Of a DNA stretch of 64,000 bases, positions 53,801-62,567 are shown piece after piece (the stretch's first letter is position 1; each line of letters begins with the position of its first letter). The notes beneath the pieces were generated by a model, which saw nothing but the letters and a program-made list of their open reading frames with translations, searched no databases and was not told the DNA's origin. The DNA lies in contig NC_015856.1 in NCBI RefSeq assembly GCF_000221045.1, forward strand, positions 2,558,542-2,622,541. Direction: 5' to 3'. This DNA comes from Collimonas fungivorans Ter331 (GTDB lineage: Bacteria > Pseudomonadota > Gammaproteobacteria > Burkholderiales > Burkholderiaceae_D). The position numbers and the translations under genes were made by a program.

Positions 53801-56404
53801 GTTCGTTGTACTCAAGCCAGTCGATGTCGATGTGGACAGAGATGCAATGCCGGTCGAGGTCGAGGTCGACAACGAAGTCACGTTGCTGTTGGTGGTGCTC
53901 AAGCCGGTCGATGTCGACGTGGACAGCGATGAAACATTGCTGTTCGTTGTGCTCAAGCCAGTCGACGTCGAGGTCGATAACGAAGTCACGTTACTGTTAG
54001 TGGTGCTCAGACCTGTTGAGGTTGAAGTCGACAGCGATGAAACATTGCTGTTCGTTGTACTCAAACCAGTCGATGCCGATGTGGACAGCGATGCAATGCC
54101 GGTAGACGTCGAGGTCGACAATGAAGTTACATTGCTGTTAGTGGTGCTCAGACCGGTCGATGTTGAAGTCGACAATGACGACACGTTGCTGTTAGCTGTA
54201 CTCAAACCAGTCGATGTCGACGTGGACAGCGATGCAATGTCGGTCGAAGTCGAGGTCGACAACGAAGTCACGTTGCTATTTGTAGTGCTCAGACCTGTTG
54301 AGGCTGAGGTCGACAGTGAAGAAACATTGCTGTTCGTTGTGCTCAAACCAGTCGAAGTCGACGTGGACAGCGATGCAATGCCAGTCGAGGTCGAGGTCGA
54401 CAACGAAGTCACATTGCTGTTAGTGGTACTCAGACCGGTCGAGGTTGAAGTCGACAGCGATGAAACATTGCTGTTCGTTGTACTCAAACCAGTCGATGTT
54501 GACGTGGACAGCGATGCGATGCCAGTCGACGTCGAGGTCGATAGCGAAGTTACGTTGCTGTTAGTGCTGCTCAGGCCTGTCGAAGTTGAAGTCGACAGCG
54601 ACGAGACATTGCTGTTGGTTGTACTTAGGCCAGTCGATGTCGACGTAGACAGCGATGCAATACCGGTCGACGTCGAGATCGATAACGAAGTCACATTGCT
54701 GTTAGTGGTGCTCAGCCCCGTCGAGGTTGAAGTCGACAGCGACGATACATTACTATTGATTGTGCTCAAACCGGTCGAAGTCGACGTGGACAGCGATGCA
54801 ATGCCAGTCGAAGTCGAGGTCGATAACGAAGTCACGTTGCTATTTGTGGTGCTCAGGCCTGTTGACGTTGAGGTCGACAGCGACGAGACATTGCTGTTCG
54901 TTGTACTCAAACCAGTCGATGTTGACGTGGACAGCGATGCGATGCCAGTCGACGTCGAGGTCGATAGCGAAGTCACGTTGCTGTTGGTCGTGCTCAAGCC
55001 GGTCGATGCCGATGTGGACAGAGATGCAATGCCGGTCGACGTCGATGTCGACAACGAAGTCACGTTGCTGTTAGTGGTGCTCAGGCCTGTCGAGGTTGAA
55101 GTCGACAATGAAGAAACATTGCTGTTGGTCGTGCTCAAGCCGGTCGAGGTCGAGGTCGACAGCGAAGTCACGTTGCTGTTGGTGGTGCTCAGACCGGTCG
55201 ATGTTGAAGTCGACAATGACGACACGTTGCTGTTAGCTGTACTCAAGCCAGTCGATGTTGACGTGGACAGCGATGCAATGCCGGTCGAAGTCGAGGTCGA
55301 CAACGAAGTCACGTTGCTGTTGGTAGTGCTCAAGCCCGTCGAAGTTGAAGTCGACAGCGATGAAACATTGCTGTTGGTTGTGCTCAAACCAGTCGATGTC
55401 GACGTGGACAGCGATGCAATACCGGTAGAAGTGGAAGTCGACAGCGACGAGACGTTGCTGTTCGTGGTACTCAGACCGGTCGAGGTTGAGGTTGACAGCG
55501 ACGACACATTGCTGTTCGTTGTACTCAAACCAGTCGATGTCGATGTCGACAGCGATGCAATGCCAGTCGACGTCGAGGTCGACAACGAAGTCACGTTGCT
55601 ATTGGTGGTGCTCAGACCGGTCGAGGTTGAAGTCGACAGCGACGACACATTGCTATTGGTCGTGCTCAATCCCGTAGACAAAGAGGCTTCCGCTGCCCGT
55701 GACGTGCTGAGGCCGGTCGAAGTGGATGTCGACAGCGACGAGACATTGCTGTTGGTTGTGCTCAAGCCGGTCGAAGTCGACGTGGATAGCGATGCAATAC
55801 CGGTCGACGTCGAGGTCGACAGCGAAGTCACATTGCTGTTCGTGGTGCTCAGCCCCGTTGAGGTTGAAGTCGACAGAGACGACACATTGCTATTGGTAGT
55901 GCTCAGGCCAGTCGAAGTCGAAGTCGACAAGGAATTCAGCTGGCTGACATTGGTGGCGTCCGTATTGGCGACGCCGGCCGCTACCCCGGTAATTTTCTGG
56001 CCATTCAGGTCCAGTCCGTTAATGACAGATCCTGTGCTATTGACGTTGATTTTCCCGCCAACGGAAATGTTTACCGGGTCGGAAGCCGTAGCGCCCGTGC
56101 TCGTCTGGTAGAAGATAACGCGGTTGGTCTGGGTCGTCACATTGCTGGTGCCGCAGTTCGCATTGACTATCTGGGTGGTCCCGCCATCCGCAACCTGGCT
56201 GCAGGCGGTGTCGTTATTATCATTAACATAAATGCCTCCGCCCGCGAAAGCCGCACCCGGCAACAGCAGTTCCCCCATGGCAAGGGCGGCAACCACGGCA
56301 ACCATTTTTTTGCTGCTGCGCTTGCCGCGAGCCTTGGTATTCTCCGATACGGCTACCCAGATACCTAACGCTTCGTTGTAGACGGTGCGATAAACTTTAT
56401 TCAT
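50831..56404 (-). CDS. Trimeric autotransporter adhesin (YadA-like, type Vc)
   Basis: An 1857-aa surface adhesin. Residues 1-33 are an extended signal peptide region (MNKVYRTVYNEALGIWVAVS), followed by a Sec signal cleaved near AFA-GGG (about 54). A neck motif (ITGVAAGVANTDATNVSQLN) leads into a stalk of more than 1200 residues built from 18- and 11-residue Ser/Thr/Asn-rich repeats. A second neck (ITNLAAGTANTDAVNVSQL) follows, then a short stalk, YadA head repeats of about 14 residues (GSVAIGYNARATG, DSVAMGAGAQATA) near the C-terminus, a third neck and the four-strand membrane anchor ending GIGYSW. The anchor trimerises in the outer membrane and exports the passenger. Head repeats placed next to the anchor are unusual compared with YadA. 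Binding target unknown. Confidence 0.95.
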   Translation of the reverse strand: MNKVYRTVYNEALGIWVAVSENTKARGKRSSKKMVAVVAALAMGELLLPGAAFAGGGIYVNDNNDTACSQVADGGTTQIVNANCGTSNVTTQTNRVIFYQTSTGATASDPVNISVGGKINVNSTGSVINGLDLNGQKITGVAAGVANTDATNVSQLNSLSTSTSTGLSTTNSNVSSLSTSTSTGLSTTNSNVTSLSTSTSTGIASLSTSTSTGLSTTNSNVSSLSTSTSTGLSTSRAAEASLSTGLSTTNSNVSSLSTSTSTGLSTTNSNVTSLSTSTSTGIASLSTSTSTGLSTTNSNVSSLSTSTSTGLSTTNSNVSSLSTSTSTGIASLSTSTSTGLSTTNSNVSSLSTSTSTGLSTTNSNVTSLSTSTSTGIASLSTSTSTGLSTANSNVSSLSTSTSTGLSTTNSNVTSLSTSTSTGLSTTNSNVSSLSTSTSTGLSTTNSNVTSLSTSTSTGIASLSTSASTGLSTTNSNVTSLSTSTSTGIASLSTSTSTGLSTTNSNVSSLSTSTSTGLSTTNSNVTSLSTSTSTGIASLSTSTSTGLSTINSNVSSLSTSTSTGLSTTNSNVTSLSISTSTGIASLSTSTSTGLSTTNSNVSSLSTSTSTGLSSTNSNVTSLSTSTSTGIASLSTSTSTGLSTTNSNVSSLSTSTSTGLSTTNSNVTSLSTSTSTGIASLSTSTSTGLSTTNSNVSSLSTSASTGLSTTNSNVTSLSTSTSTDIASLSTSTSTGLSTANSNVSSLSTSTSTGLSTTNSNVTSLSTSTSTGIASLSTSASTGLSTTNSNVSSLSTSTSTGLSTTNSNVTSLSTSTSTGLSTTNSNVSSLSTSTSTGLSTTNSNVTSLSTSTSTGIASLSTSTSTGLSTTNSNVSSLSTSTSTGLSTTNSNVTSLSTSTSTGIASLSTSTSTGLSTTNSNVSSLSTSASTGLSTTNSNVTSLSTSTSTGIASLSTSTSTGLSTANSNVSSLSTSTSTGLSTTNSNVTSLSTSTSTGIASLSTSASTGLSTTNSNVSSLSTSTSTGLSTTNSNVTSLSTSTSTGLSTTNSNVSSLSTSTSTGLSTTNSNVTSLSTSTSTGIASLSTSTSTGLSTINSNVSSLSTSTSTGLSTTNSNVTSLSTSTSTGIASLSTSTSTGLSTTNSNVTSLSTSTSTGIASLSTSTSTGLSTTNSNVSSLSTSTSTGLSTTNSNVTSLSTSTSTGIASLSTSTSTGLSTTNSNVSSLSTSTSTGLSTTNSNVASLSTSSSTGLSTTNSNVSSLSTSTSSGLSTTNSTVSSLSTSTSTGLSTVSSNVDSLSTSTSTGLSTTNSNVSSLSTSASTGIASLSTSTSTGLSTTNSNVNSLSTSSSTGLSTANSNVSSLSTSASTGIASLSTSASTGLSAAVSNVTSLSTSASTGISTAQSGVSSLSTGLSTTITSLSTGITTAGLTVTGQTTTNGINNSGQKITNLAAGTANTDAVNVSQLTSLSTTTSSGIASLSTSTSTGLSTTNSNVSSLSTSISSGLSTNTSSINSLSTGLSTNTSNVSSLSTGLSTTNSNAASLSTSASTGIASLSTGISSLSTGLSQVFSLSTGINNITNGAASLSTSLKPLVDSANAANANGATIGATTIGGANSDGTVRTRGTSGTAVNNVNAATCGSVNGVDATGTGLCAQATKDGATAIGSNAQATDTNTTAVGFRALASQAGSVAIGYNARATGDPTVAIGNNALASGNDSVAMGAGAQATANNSVALGANSVADQASTVSVGAAGSERRITNVAAGVNPTDAVNVSQLNQVASQVGDVQRLAYSGVAMAGALAGLPQVETGKTFALGAGIGSYAGYTALAIGASAHVNRDTVVKFGISTTSGTRTLINAGIGYSW
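51700..55950 (-). repeat. Tandem repeat array of the adhesin stalk
   Basis: About 4.2 kb of nearly identical 54-bp and 33-bp units encode SLSTSTSTGLSTTNSNV-plus-one (18 aa) and SLSTSTSTGIA (11 aa). A common higher-order unit is 18+18+11 aa (141 bp). Long stretches recur with few substitutions, so length variation by recombination is expected, and assembly of this region may be error-prone. Confidence 0.9.
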
Positions 56405-56916
56405 GGTTGGCTCTATACAAAGATGGATGCGGTTCGGGGATTTCGCTCAGATCAGTCACACAGGAAAACTGGGCCGGGCAATGGCAAGACTGCGGCTGGT
56501 GCTTAAAACAGGAATGCAGGACGAGCGAAATTTATCACCATCTAATGTTCTATTTTTCTCAACTTAACAATCTTTGACTACATGTAACATTTGTTCACAC
56601 ATTAATTTCCTTATTCCAATTATTTGTCTCCCCAATGCCACTAAATTGACGTATCGAATGCATGCCGATCCATCCTCCAGTATTTCCGGAGAGAACATTT
56701 CAATTCACTTGCCGATCCCGGGCTGGCCGGATTTTCCATACCCGCCCACTCTCGCTCGCGCAACAATTCATTAGGTCGTAATAAATTGCATGTATCTTCA
56801 GCATGCAAGCCATCCGCTTGACGAAGCGACCAGAGCAAAACATGGGTCCCCGTTTCCGCAGCATCGGCAAGCTCTCGTCCTGGCCACGCCGCCATCCCTG
56901 TCCTCAGAAAAATATT
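56405..56916. other. Non-coding region between the adhesin and the phosphodiesterase gene
   Basis: About 500 bp with locally AT-rich sequence (56520-56660) that probably contains the adhesin promoter on the minus strand. No hairpin, RNA gene or convincing ORF was seen. In-frame starts for the next gene exist at 56803 and 56842. Confidence 0.4.
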
Positions 56917-58161
56917 GTGAAAAACCTGCCTCCCTATTCGGCTCTACGCAGCCTGTTTTGCTTATTCCTGGCAGCAGCAATCGCCGGATGCGCGCCAGCC
57001 AGACCGCAACTACCGGTACAAACCGGAAAACCGCCGCTCATCCTGGTATCGATTGACGGTTTCAAGCCGGATTACCTGAGCCGCGGGGTCACGCCGAACC
57101 TCAACGCGCTTGCGGCGCAAGGAGCCAGAGCCGAGGCCATGCGGCCATCGTTTCCATCGATAACCTTCCCCAACCACTACACGCTGGTGACCGGACTAAG
57201 GCCGGATCGCCATGGCATTGTCGGCAACACCATGGAAGACAGCAGGATTCCGGGAGTCCGTTTCAGTCTGGGCAACCGGGAGGCGACCAATGACCGTCGC
57301 TGGTGGGACGAAGCAGAACCGATATGGACCACCGCGGAGCAACGCGGCATACGCACCGCGACCATGTTCTGGCCGGGTTCCGAGGCCGCCATCCACGGCG
57401 TTCGTCCGAGCGAATGGCGCAGCTACGACAGCAAATTGCCTGCGAGCCAGCGCGTCGACACCTTGCTGGGCTGGCTGGACAAGCCGCTTGCATCGCGCCC
57501 GGGTTTCCTGACGCTGTATTTTGAGGATGTCGATCACGCCGGACACGAATACGGCCCGGATGCAGCGCAAACCACGCAGGCTGCGGCGCACGTCGATGAA
57601 GCGATAGGCAGGTTGATAGCCGGCCTCCAGGCGCGCAGCATCAAAGCCAATATCGTGATCGTATCCGACCACGGCATGGCCGCCACGAGCAAACAACGGG
57701 TTATCCGGTTGGACCAGATAGCTCCGGCCGGCAGCTATCGGATAGTGACAGGCGGCACTTACGCCGGACTTGAAGCAAAACCGGGGAAGGACAGCGCGTT
57801 AGCCGATGCACTGCTGAAGCCGCAAGAGCATATGCAGTGCTGGCGCAAGGAGGCAATACCGCCTCGCTTCCACTATGGCCGGAATGCGCGCGTGCCTAGC
57901 TTCATCTGCCTGGCTGAAACCGGTTGGCAGATTGCAGCCGATGCGCGTTCTGCCGAACGGACTCCGGCGGGAGGCCATGGATATGACAATATGACCGCCG
58001 AGATGCAGGCAATTTTCATCGCAGCAGGGCCGGCATTCAAAACCGGCGTGGTCCTGGCGCCATTCGACAATGTCGACGTCTATCCGCTCATGATGAGCTT
58101 GATCGGCTTGCAGCCGTTGTCGTCGGACGGCGAACTGACGCTGGCGCCAGCCTTGAAATGA
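56917..58161 (+). CDS. Alkaline-phosphatase-superfamily nucleotide pyrophosphatase/phosphodiesterase, lipoprotein
   Basis: A 414-aa enzyme of the ENPP/type I phosphodiesterase family. Metal and catalytic residues are visible: SIDGF (Asp), PSITFPNHYTLVTG (nucleophile Thr), EDVDHAGHEYGP (Asp and His), SDHGM (Asp, His) and GGHGYDN (His). These proteins hydrolyse phosphodiester or pyrophosphate bonds of nucleotides. I choose GTG 56917 because it gives a 24-residue lipoprotein signal ending in IAGC; ATG 56842 or 56803 would add up to 38 non-signal residues. It is probably anchored in a membrane facing the periplasm. Single gene, no evident operon. Confidence 0.85.
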   Translation: MKNLPPYSALRSLFCLFLAAAIAGCAPARPQLPVQTGKPPLILVSIDGFKPDYLSRGVTPNLNALAAQGARAEAMRPSFPSITFPNHYTLVTGLRPDRHGIVGNTMEDSRIPGVRFSLGNREATNDRRWWDEAEPIWTTAEQRGIRTATMFWPGSEAAIHGVRPSEWRSYDSKLPASQRVDTLLGWLDKPLASRPGFLTLYFEDVDHAGHEYGPDAAQTTQAAAHVDEAIGRLIAGLQARSIKANIVIVSDHGMAATSKQRVIRLDQIAPAGSYRIVTGGTYAGLEAKPGKDSALADALLKPQEHMQCWRKEAIPPRFHYGRNARVPSFICLAETGWQIAADARSAERTPAGGHGYDNMTAEMQAIFIAAGPAFKTGVVLAPFDNVDVYPLMMSLIGLQPLSSDGELTLAPALK

Positions 58162-58193
58162 GCCGGGAAAATAGGGACAGCGGCACTCAACGC

Positions 58194-58853
58194 TCAGCGC
58201 TTGCGCGCCAGCGTCAAGCCGTCGCCCACCGGCAGCATGGACAGGTCGATGCGTTCATCCCGGTGCAGCTTGCGGTTGAGATCCTGCAAAGCGGCGGTGT
58301 CGTTGTCCTCCGCGACGGCGGCGACACTGCCATCCCACAGCACGTTGTCGATGGCGATCAGGCCGCCCGGCCGCAATAACTGCAGGCAACGCTCATAATA
58401 GGCGTCGTAACCGGTCTTGTCGGCGTCGATAAAGGCAAAATCGTATTGCCCTGCGGCGCCGGCGGCCAGGCGGGCATCGAGGGTCGCCAGCGCCGGCGCC
58501 AGCTGCAAATCGATCTTGTGCGCGACTCCCGCCGCTTCCCAATAAGGACGCGCAATGCTGGTGTACTCATCGCTGATGTCGCAGGCCAGGATGCGGCCGT
58601 CGTCGGGCAGCGCGAGCGCCACGGCCAGCGAGCTATATCCCGTGAACACGCCGATCTCGATCGTATTGCGAGCGCCCATCAAACGTATCAGCAAAGCCAT
58701 GAACTGGCCCTGCTCGGGTGAAATCTGCATGCCGCCGCGCGCATGTTTGGCGGTTGCTGCGCGCAACGCGGTTTGCGCCGGATGTTCGCGCAGCGAATGA
58801 GTCAGCAGGTAATCATAAAGAGTGTCGTCAAGATTCAGTGTGCGACTGGACAT
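58194..58853 (-). CDS. SAM-dependent O-methyltransferase (COMT/CCoAOMT-like)
   Basis: A 219-aa class I methyltransferase of the Methyltransf_3 family. Motif I is IEIGVFTGYSSLAVALALP, followed by ACDISDEYTSIARPYW, the metal/SAM region YDFAFIDADKTGYDAYYE and AIDNVLWDG. These match cation-dependent O-methyltransferases acting on catechol-like substrates. ATG 58853 gives the usual family length of about 220 aa. It is convergent with the phosphodiesterase gene and divergent from the SsuA-like gene. The substrate is unknown. Confidence 0.9.
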   Translation of the reverse strand: MSSRTLNLDDTLYDYLLTHSLREHPAQTALRAATAKHARGGMQISPEQGQFMALLIRLMGARNTIEIGVFTGYSSLAVALALPDDGRILACDISDEYTSIARPYWEAAGVAHKIDLQLAPALATLDARLAAGAAGQYDFAFIDADKTGYDAYYERCLQLLRPGGLIAIDNVLWDGSVAAVAEDNDTAALQDLNRKLHRDERIDLSMLPVGDGLTLARKR

Positions 58854-59058
58854 GGATTGTGCTCCCGAGATGAAGGAAACCAATTTACCACACCCGCCAT
58901 GGCTCGGCTGCCAGCGGATATGAAGCCGCGGGAAGCGCTTATACAGAAACCAATTTAGCATCGTCGAAAGACTTCGTTCCCCTTCCCTCGCGCTGCGGCT
59001 AGCATGTTCGTTTGCATACGGCACAAATGCGGCAAATCCACCGAGGGAACCAGCAGAA

Positions 59059-60021
59059 ATGACGACCACATCAAACAAGAGGCGCCTGGTATTGCAGGGG
59101 CTGGCTGCCGGCGCAGCGGCCGCCGCAATGCCGGCTTTTGCAGCTGACGAACGCACGCTGCGCATCGGTTACCAGAAATTCAACACCCTCAACATCCTGA
59201 AAGGCAGCGGCAACCTGGAACAGGCTTTGCAGCCGCTGGGGTGGAAAGTCAAATGGTTCGAATTCGCGGCCGGTCCGCAGTTGACCGAGGCCTTGAACAG
59301 CGACGCCATCGATTTCGGCCATGCCGCCGACACGCCCTCCGCCTTTGCCAACGCAGCCGGCGTCAATGCCGTGTACCTGGCCGCCGAACAGCCCTATCCA
59401 AAAGGCATAGGGATTTTCGTGGCGCAGGATTCGCCTATCCGATCCGTCAAGGACCTGAAGGGCAAGAAAATCGCCCTCGGCCGCGGCTGGAATGTGCAAT
59501 ACCTGCTGGTGCGGGCGCTGGAAGAAGCCGGCTTGAGTTATAACGACATCATTCCGGTCTACGTCACCAACGCGGCAGACGTGCGCGCGACTTTCCAGTC
59601 CGGCAATGTAGACGCGGCGACGCTGTGGGATCCTTACCTGGCCGGCCAGCAGATCTCGACCAGCCCGCGCATCCTGCGCGACGGCACCGGCCTGTCCAAC
59701 AACCGCACCTTCCACCTGGCCAACCCGGGTTTCGTCGACCGCAACAAGAACATCATCCGCATCCTGTTTGCCGAACTGAAAAAAACCAACGCCTGGGCCC
59801 AGTCGCATCCGCAGGAAACCGCAGCCCTGCTGGCGCCGCAGCTGGGCGTCGATCCCAAGGTGCTGCAGCTGGCGACCGAGCGCCGCAACTACACCACAGT
59901 GCCGATCGACGCCGCCATCATCGCCGAACAGCAGCAGATCGTCGAAGTCTTCTACAAACTGAACCTGATCAAGACCCAGGTACAAGTCAAAGACAAGGTT
60001 TACGCCGAGGCCCTGCTGTAG
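59059..60021 (+). CDS. SsuA-like aliphatic sulfonate-binding protein
   Basis: A 320-aa periplasmic binding protein of the SsuA/TauA (NMT1-like) family. The signal peptide contains KRRLVLQ before an Ala-rich core cleaved near AFAADE, so Tat export is possible. Typical blocks: GYQKFNTLNILKGSGNLEQAL, FGHAADTPSAFANAAGV, KGKKIALGRGWNVQYLLVRAL. It is followed 33 bp later by a flavin monooxygenase gene, which suggests uptake of organosulfur compounds for sulfur. No permease or ATPase genes (ssuC/ssuB) lie next to it. Confidence 0.9.
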   Translation: MTTTSNKRRLVLQGLAAGAAAAAMPAFAADERTLRIGYQKFNTLNILKGSGNLEQALQPLGWKVKWFEFAAGPQLTEALNSDAIDFGHAADTPSAFANAAGVNAVYLAAEQPYPKGIGIFVAQDSPIRSVKDLKGKKIALGRGWNVQYLLVRALEEAGLSYNDIIPVYVTNAADVRATFQSGNVDAATLWDPYLAGQQISTSPRILRDGTGLSNNRTFHLANPGFVDRNKNIIRILFAELKKTNAWAQSHPQETAALLAPQLGVDPKVLQLATERRNYTTVPIDAAIIAEQQQIVEVFYKLNLIKTQVQVKDKVYAEALL

Positions 60022-60054
60022 CAGTTGCCGACCTATCGTTACGGAAAAAACACC

Positions 60055-61359
60055 ATGATGCATCTTGCCGCTTTCCTGATCGCCGGCAATGCCGCCCACA
60101 GCCAGGTGTTGTGGCGCCACCCGGAAAGCAATCCGGGCGGATTCCTGAAACTCGACTATTACGCACGCGTCGCGCAAACGCTGGAGCGCGGCAAATTCGA
60201 CCTGCTGTTTTTCGCCGACCGGCTGGCGGTCTCGACCCGCTTCGGCGGCGACCATCGCTACGGCGTCGGCCATGGCGACCAGGATGCCACCCGGCTTGAT
60301 CCGCTGCCGGTGCTGGGCGCACTGGCAGCGCTCACCAGCAAGATAGGACTGGGCGCGACACGCTCGACCACCTACAGCCAGCCGTACAGCCTGGCGCGCG
60401 AATTCGCCACACTCGATCACCTGTCGTCCGGCCGCGCAGCATGGAACGTGGTGACTTCGGTCAACCAGGGCGAGGCTGACAATTTCGGCTTGCGCCAGAC
60501 CTTGAGCCACGATGCACGCTATGACCGCGCCGACGAGTTCCTCGACGTCGCCCATCAGCTGTGGGGCAGCTGGGCGCCCGACGCGCTGCTGCTGGAGGCA
60601 AGCAGCGGCCGCTATGCCGACGCCGACCGGGTGTCGGCGATCGCCCACAGCGGCGCTTACTTCAATGTGCGCGGTCCGCTGAATATTCCCGCCTCGCCGC
60701 AGCACGGGCCGGTCATCATCCAGGCCGGATCGTCGCAGCGCGGCCAGGATTTCGCCGCGCGCTGGTCGGAAGTAGTGTTCGGCATACAACCCGACCTGGC
60801 CCGCATGCAGCGCTTTTACCACGACCTGAAAGGCCGCGCCGCCAAATTCGGCCGCAAGCCGAGCGACATCAAGGTGCTGACCGCGGTCATGCCTTTCGTC
60901 GGCGCTTCGCGCGCGGAGGCCGAAGACAAGCGCGCCCGCCACAATGCGCTGGTCGACCCTATCGTCGGCCTGTCGACGCTATCGAGCCACATGAATGTGG
61001 ATTTTTCGGGCTACGTGCTGGATGCGCCTGTCGCCGACCTCGAGGTGGCCGGCATGCAAGGCTTGTTCAGCCTGATCCGTGAGCTATCCGCCGAACGCCA
61101 GTTGACGCTGGCGGATATCGGCCGCATGTACGCCAGCGGCGTGCTGGTGCCGCAAGTAGCCGGCACAGCCGCCGACATCGCCGACTGGATGGGGCATATC
61201 GTGGCGCAGCAAGGCGCCGACGGTTTTGTCATCACGCCGGTGCATTTGCCGCACGGCTTCGACGATTTTGTTGACCTGGTAGTGCCGGAACTGCAAAAAA
61301 GAAAGCAGTTCCGCCTTGACTACCAGGGCGACACCTTGCGCAGCTACCTGCAAAGCTGA
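60055..61359 (+). CDS. FMNH2-dependent monooxygenase (NtaA/SnaA/DszA-type LLM family)
   Basis: A 434-aa luciferase-like monooxygenase. Family signatures: FDLLFFADRLA, GLGATRSTTYSQPYSLAREFATLDHLSSGRAAWNVVTS, GPVIIQAGSSQRGQDFAARWSEVVF. Relatives need a flavin reductase and cleave C-S or C-N bonds, as in DszA and nitrilotriacetate monooxygenase. ATG 60055 with GGAAA upstream is preferred over TTG 60025. The SsuA-like gene just upstream points to organosulfur use. No flavin reductase is visible here. The substrate is inferred only broadly. Confidence 0.9.
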   Translation: MMHLAAFLIAGNAAHSQVLWRHPESNPGGFLKLDYYARVAQTLERGKFDLLFFADRLAVSTRFGGDHRYGVGHGDQDATRLDPLPVLGALAALTSKIGLGATRSTTYSQPYSLAREFATLDHLSSGRAAWNVVTSVNQGEADNFGLRQTLSHDARYDRADEFLDVAHQLWGSWAPDALLLEASSGRYADADRVSAIAHSGAYFNVRGPLNIPASPQHGPVIIQAGSSQRGQDFAARWSEVVFGIQPDLARMQRFYHDLKGRAAKFGRKPSDIKVLTAVMPFVGASRAEAEDKRARHNALVDPIVGLSTLSSHMNVDFSGYVLDAPVADLEVAGMQGLFSLIRELSAERQLTLADIGRMYASGVLVPQVAGTAADIADWMGHIVAQQGADGFVITPVHLPHGFDDFVDLVVPELQKRKQFRLDYQGDTLRSYLQS

Positions 61360-61406
61360 CGCCCCGGCAAGACATCGCGCCAGCGACCCGCCACGCCCTC
61401 CTCAAC

Positions 61407-61427
61407 TCACCTGCCGCGCGCAGGTGA
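61407..61427. terminator. Hairpin downstream of the monooxygenase gene
   Basis: A perfect 8-bp stem (TCACCTGC / GCAGGTGA) with a 5-nt loop 47 bp after the stop. No U-run, so a weak terminator at best. The remaining 226 bp to the SDR start show nothing notable apart from AAGGAG before that start. Confidence 0.4.
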
Positions 61428-61653
61428 AACTTGCTATTTACCCATTTGTAGCCACCGACCGCAACAGCCTTCCCAACCCAGGCTGCCGGTCGATTCCGCC
61501 CAATTGTTGACCCTTATTGAATAGTGTTGCCAATTACAGCCAGTTTATCCATTGAAAATTAACCGGCATGATGCACTCACTGCCTGGCACGCCGATATCC
61601 AGAACCCCAAAGATGGCTAAGGCAACACTCAAACCAACTTCAAGGAGCTTTAA

Positions 61654-62388
61654 ATGAACAATGCAAAAGTAGCTATCGTCACCGGATCGTCGCGCGGCAT
61701 CGGCGCAGCGGTAGCGCAGCGGCTGGCGGCCGACGGTTTTGCCGTCGTCATCAACTACGCCGGCAGCGCTGCGGCAGCCGAAACCGTGGCCCGGCAACTG
61801 CTGCAGCAAGGCGGCCAGGCGCTCGCCGTGCAAGCCGATGTCAGCGACCCGGCTGCGGTGCGCGCCCTGTTCGATGCAGCAGAACAGGCATTCGGCGGCG
61901 TCGACGTGCTGGTCAACAACGCCGGCATCATGCTCAATGCGACCATCGCCGACACCGATGACGCTGCTTTCGAGCACCAGGTCGCCATCAACCTCAAGGG
62001 CAGTTTCAACACCCTGCGCGAAGCCGCCAAACGGCTGCGTAGCGGCGGCCGCATCGTCAATTTTTCGTCGAGCGTGGTCGGCATGCTACAGCCCTCCTAT
62101 GGCGTGTACGCCGCCACCAAGGCCGCGGTGGAAGCAATGACCAGTGTGCTCGCCAAGGAATTGCGCGGCAAGAACATCACGGTCAACGCCGTGGCGCCGG
62201 GGCCGACCGCTACCGACCTGTTCCTCAACGGTAAACCGCAGGAAGTGGTCGAGCGCCTGGCCAAGCTGGCGCCGCTCGAACGCCTGGGCCAGCCGCAGGA
62301 CATCGCCGCCACTGTCGCCTTCCTGGCCGGCGCCGACGGCGGCTGGATCAACGGCCAGGTGCTGCGCGCCAACGGCGGCATCATCTGA
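61654..62388 (+). CDS. Short-chain dehydrogenase/reductase (FabG-like)
   Basis: A 244-aa classical SDR. The cofactor motif TGSSRGIG is at residues 10-17, NNAG at 88-91, and the catalytic set is Ser139, Tyr152 and Lys156 (YxxxK). An AAGGAG ribosome site precedes ATG 61654. It would catalyse NAD(P)-dependent oxidation or reduction of a carbonyl/alcohol; the substrate is not readable from sequence. It is isolated, followed only by a gene remnant. Confidence 0.92.
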   Translation: MNNAKVAIVTGSSRGIGAAVAQRLAADGFAVVINYAGSAAAAETVARQLLQQGGQALAVQADVSDPAAVRALFDAAEQAFGGVDVLVNNAGIMLNATIADTDDAAFEHQVAINLKGSFNTLREAAKRLRSGGRIVNFSSSVVGMLQPSYGVYAATKAAVEAMTSVLAKELRGKNITVNAVAPGPTATDLFLNGKPQEVVERLAKLAPLERLGQPQDIAATVAFLAGADGGWINGQVLRANGGII

Positions 62389-62435
62389 TCACAGGAGCGA
62401 GAAGCTATTTTCGATATCTGAGAAAGGAAAACATC

Positions 62436-62560
62436 ATGCAACAAGTCTTCGCAAGACGGCTGCGAGATCGTCAATGGCGGCCCCGACCGACCGCGTGCGC
62501 AACGAGATGTTCCGCCGCATCGGGCTGGAAGACTTGCTGCACCCGAAGGTAATCGCTTGA
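62436..62560 (+). pseudogene. Possible gene remnant (start and C-terminal tail in different frames)
   Basis: AAAGGAAAACATC precedes ATG 62436, which opens a frame of only 38 codons. A different frame ends in a protein-like tail (VRNEMFRRIGLEDLLHPKVIA, stop at 62560). This could be a gene that lost its middle by deletion with a frameshift. I do not recognise the family; chance coding-like sequence is also possible. Confidence 0.3.
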
Positions 62561-62567
62561 TGAGGTA

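Noticed and set aside
51700..55950. CRISPR-like regular repeats
   Set aside because: The repeats have no unique spacers and encode a continuous adhesin stalk in frame.
51393..56111. Plus-strand open frame of 1572 codons opposite the adhesin
   Set aside because: It is the mirror of the stalk repeat, giving a VEVDVDSDETLLLVVL-type pattern. The minus strand has signal peptide, necks and anchor, so this frame is a by-product of repeat codon usage.
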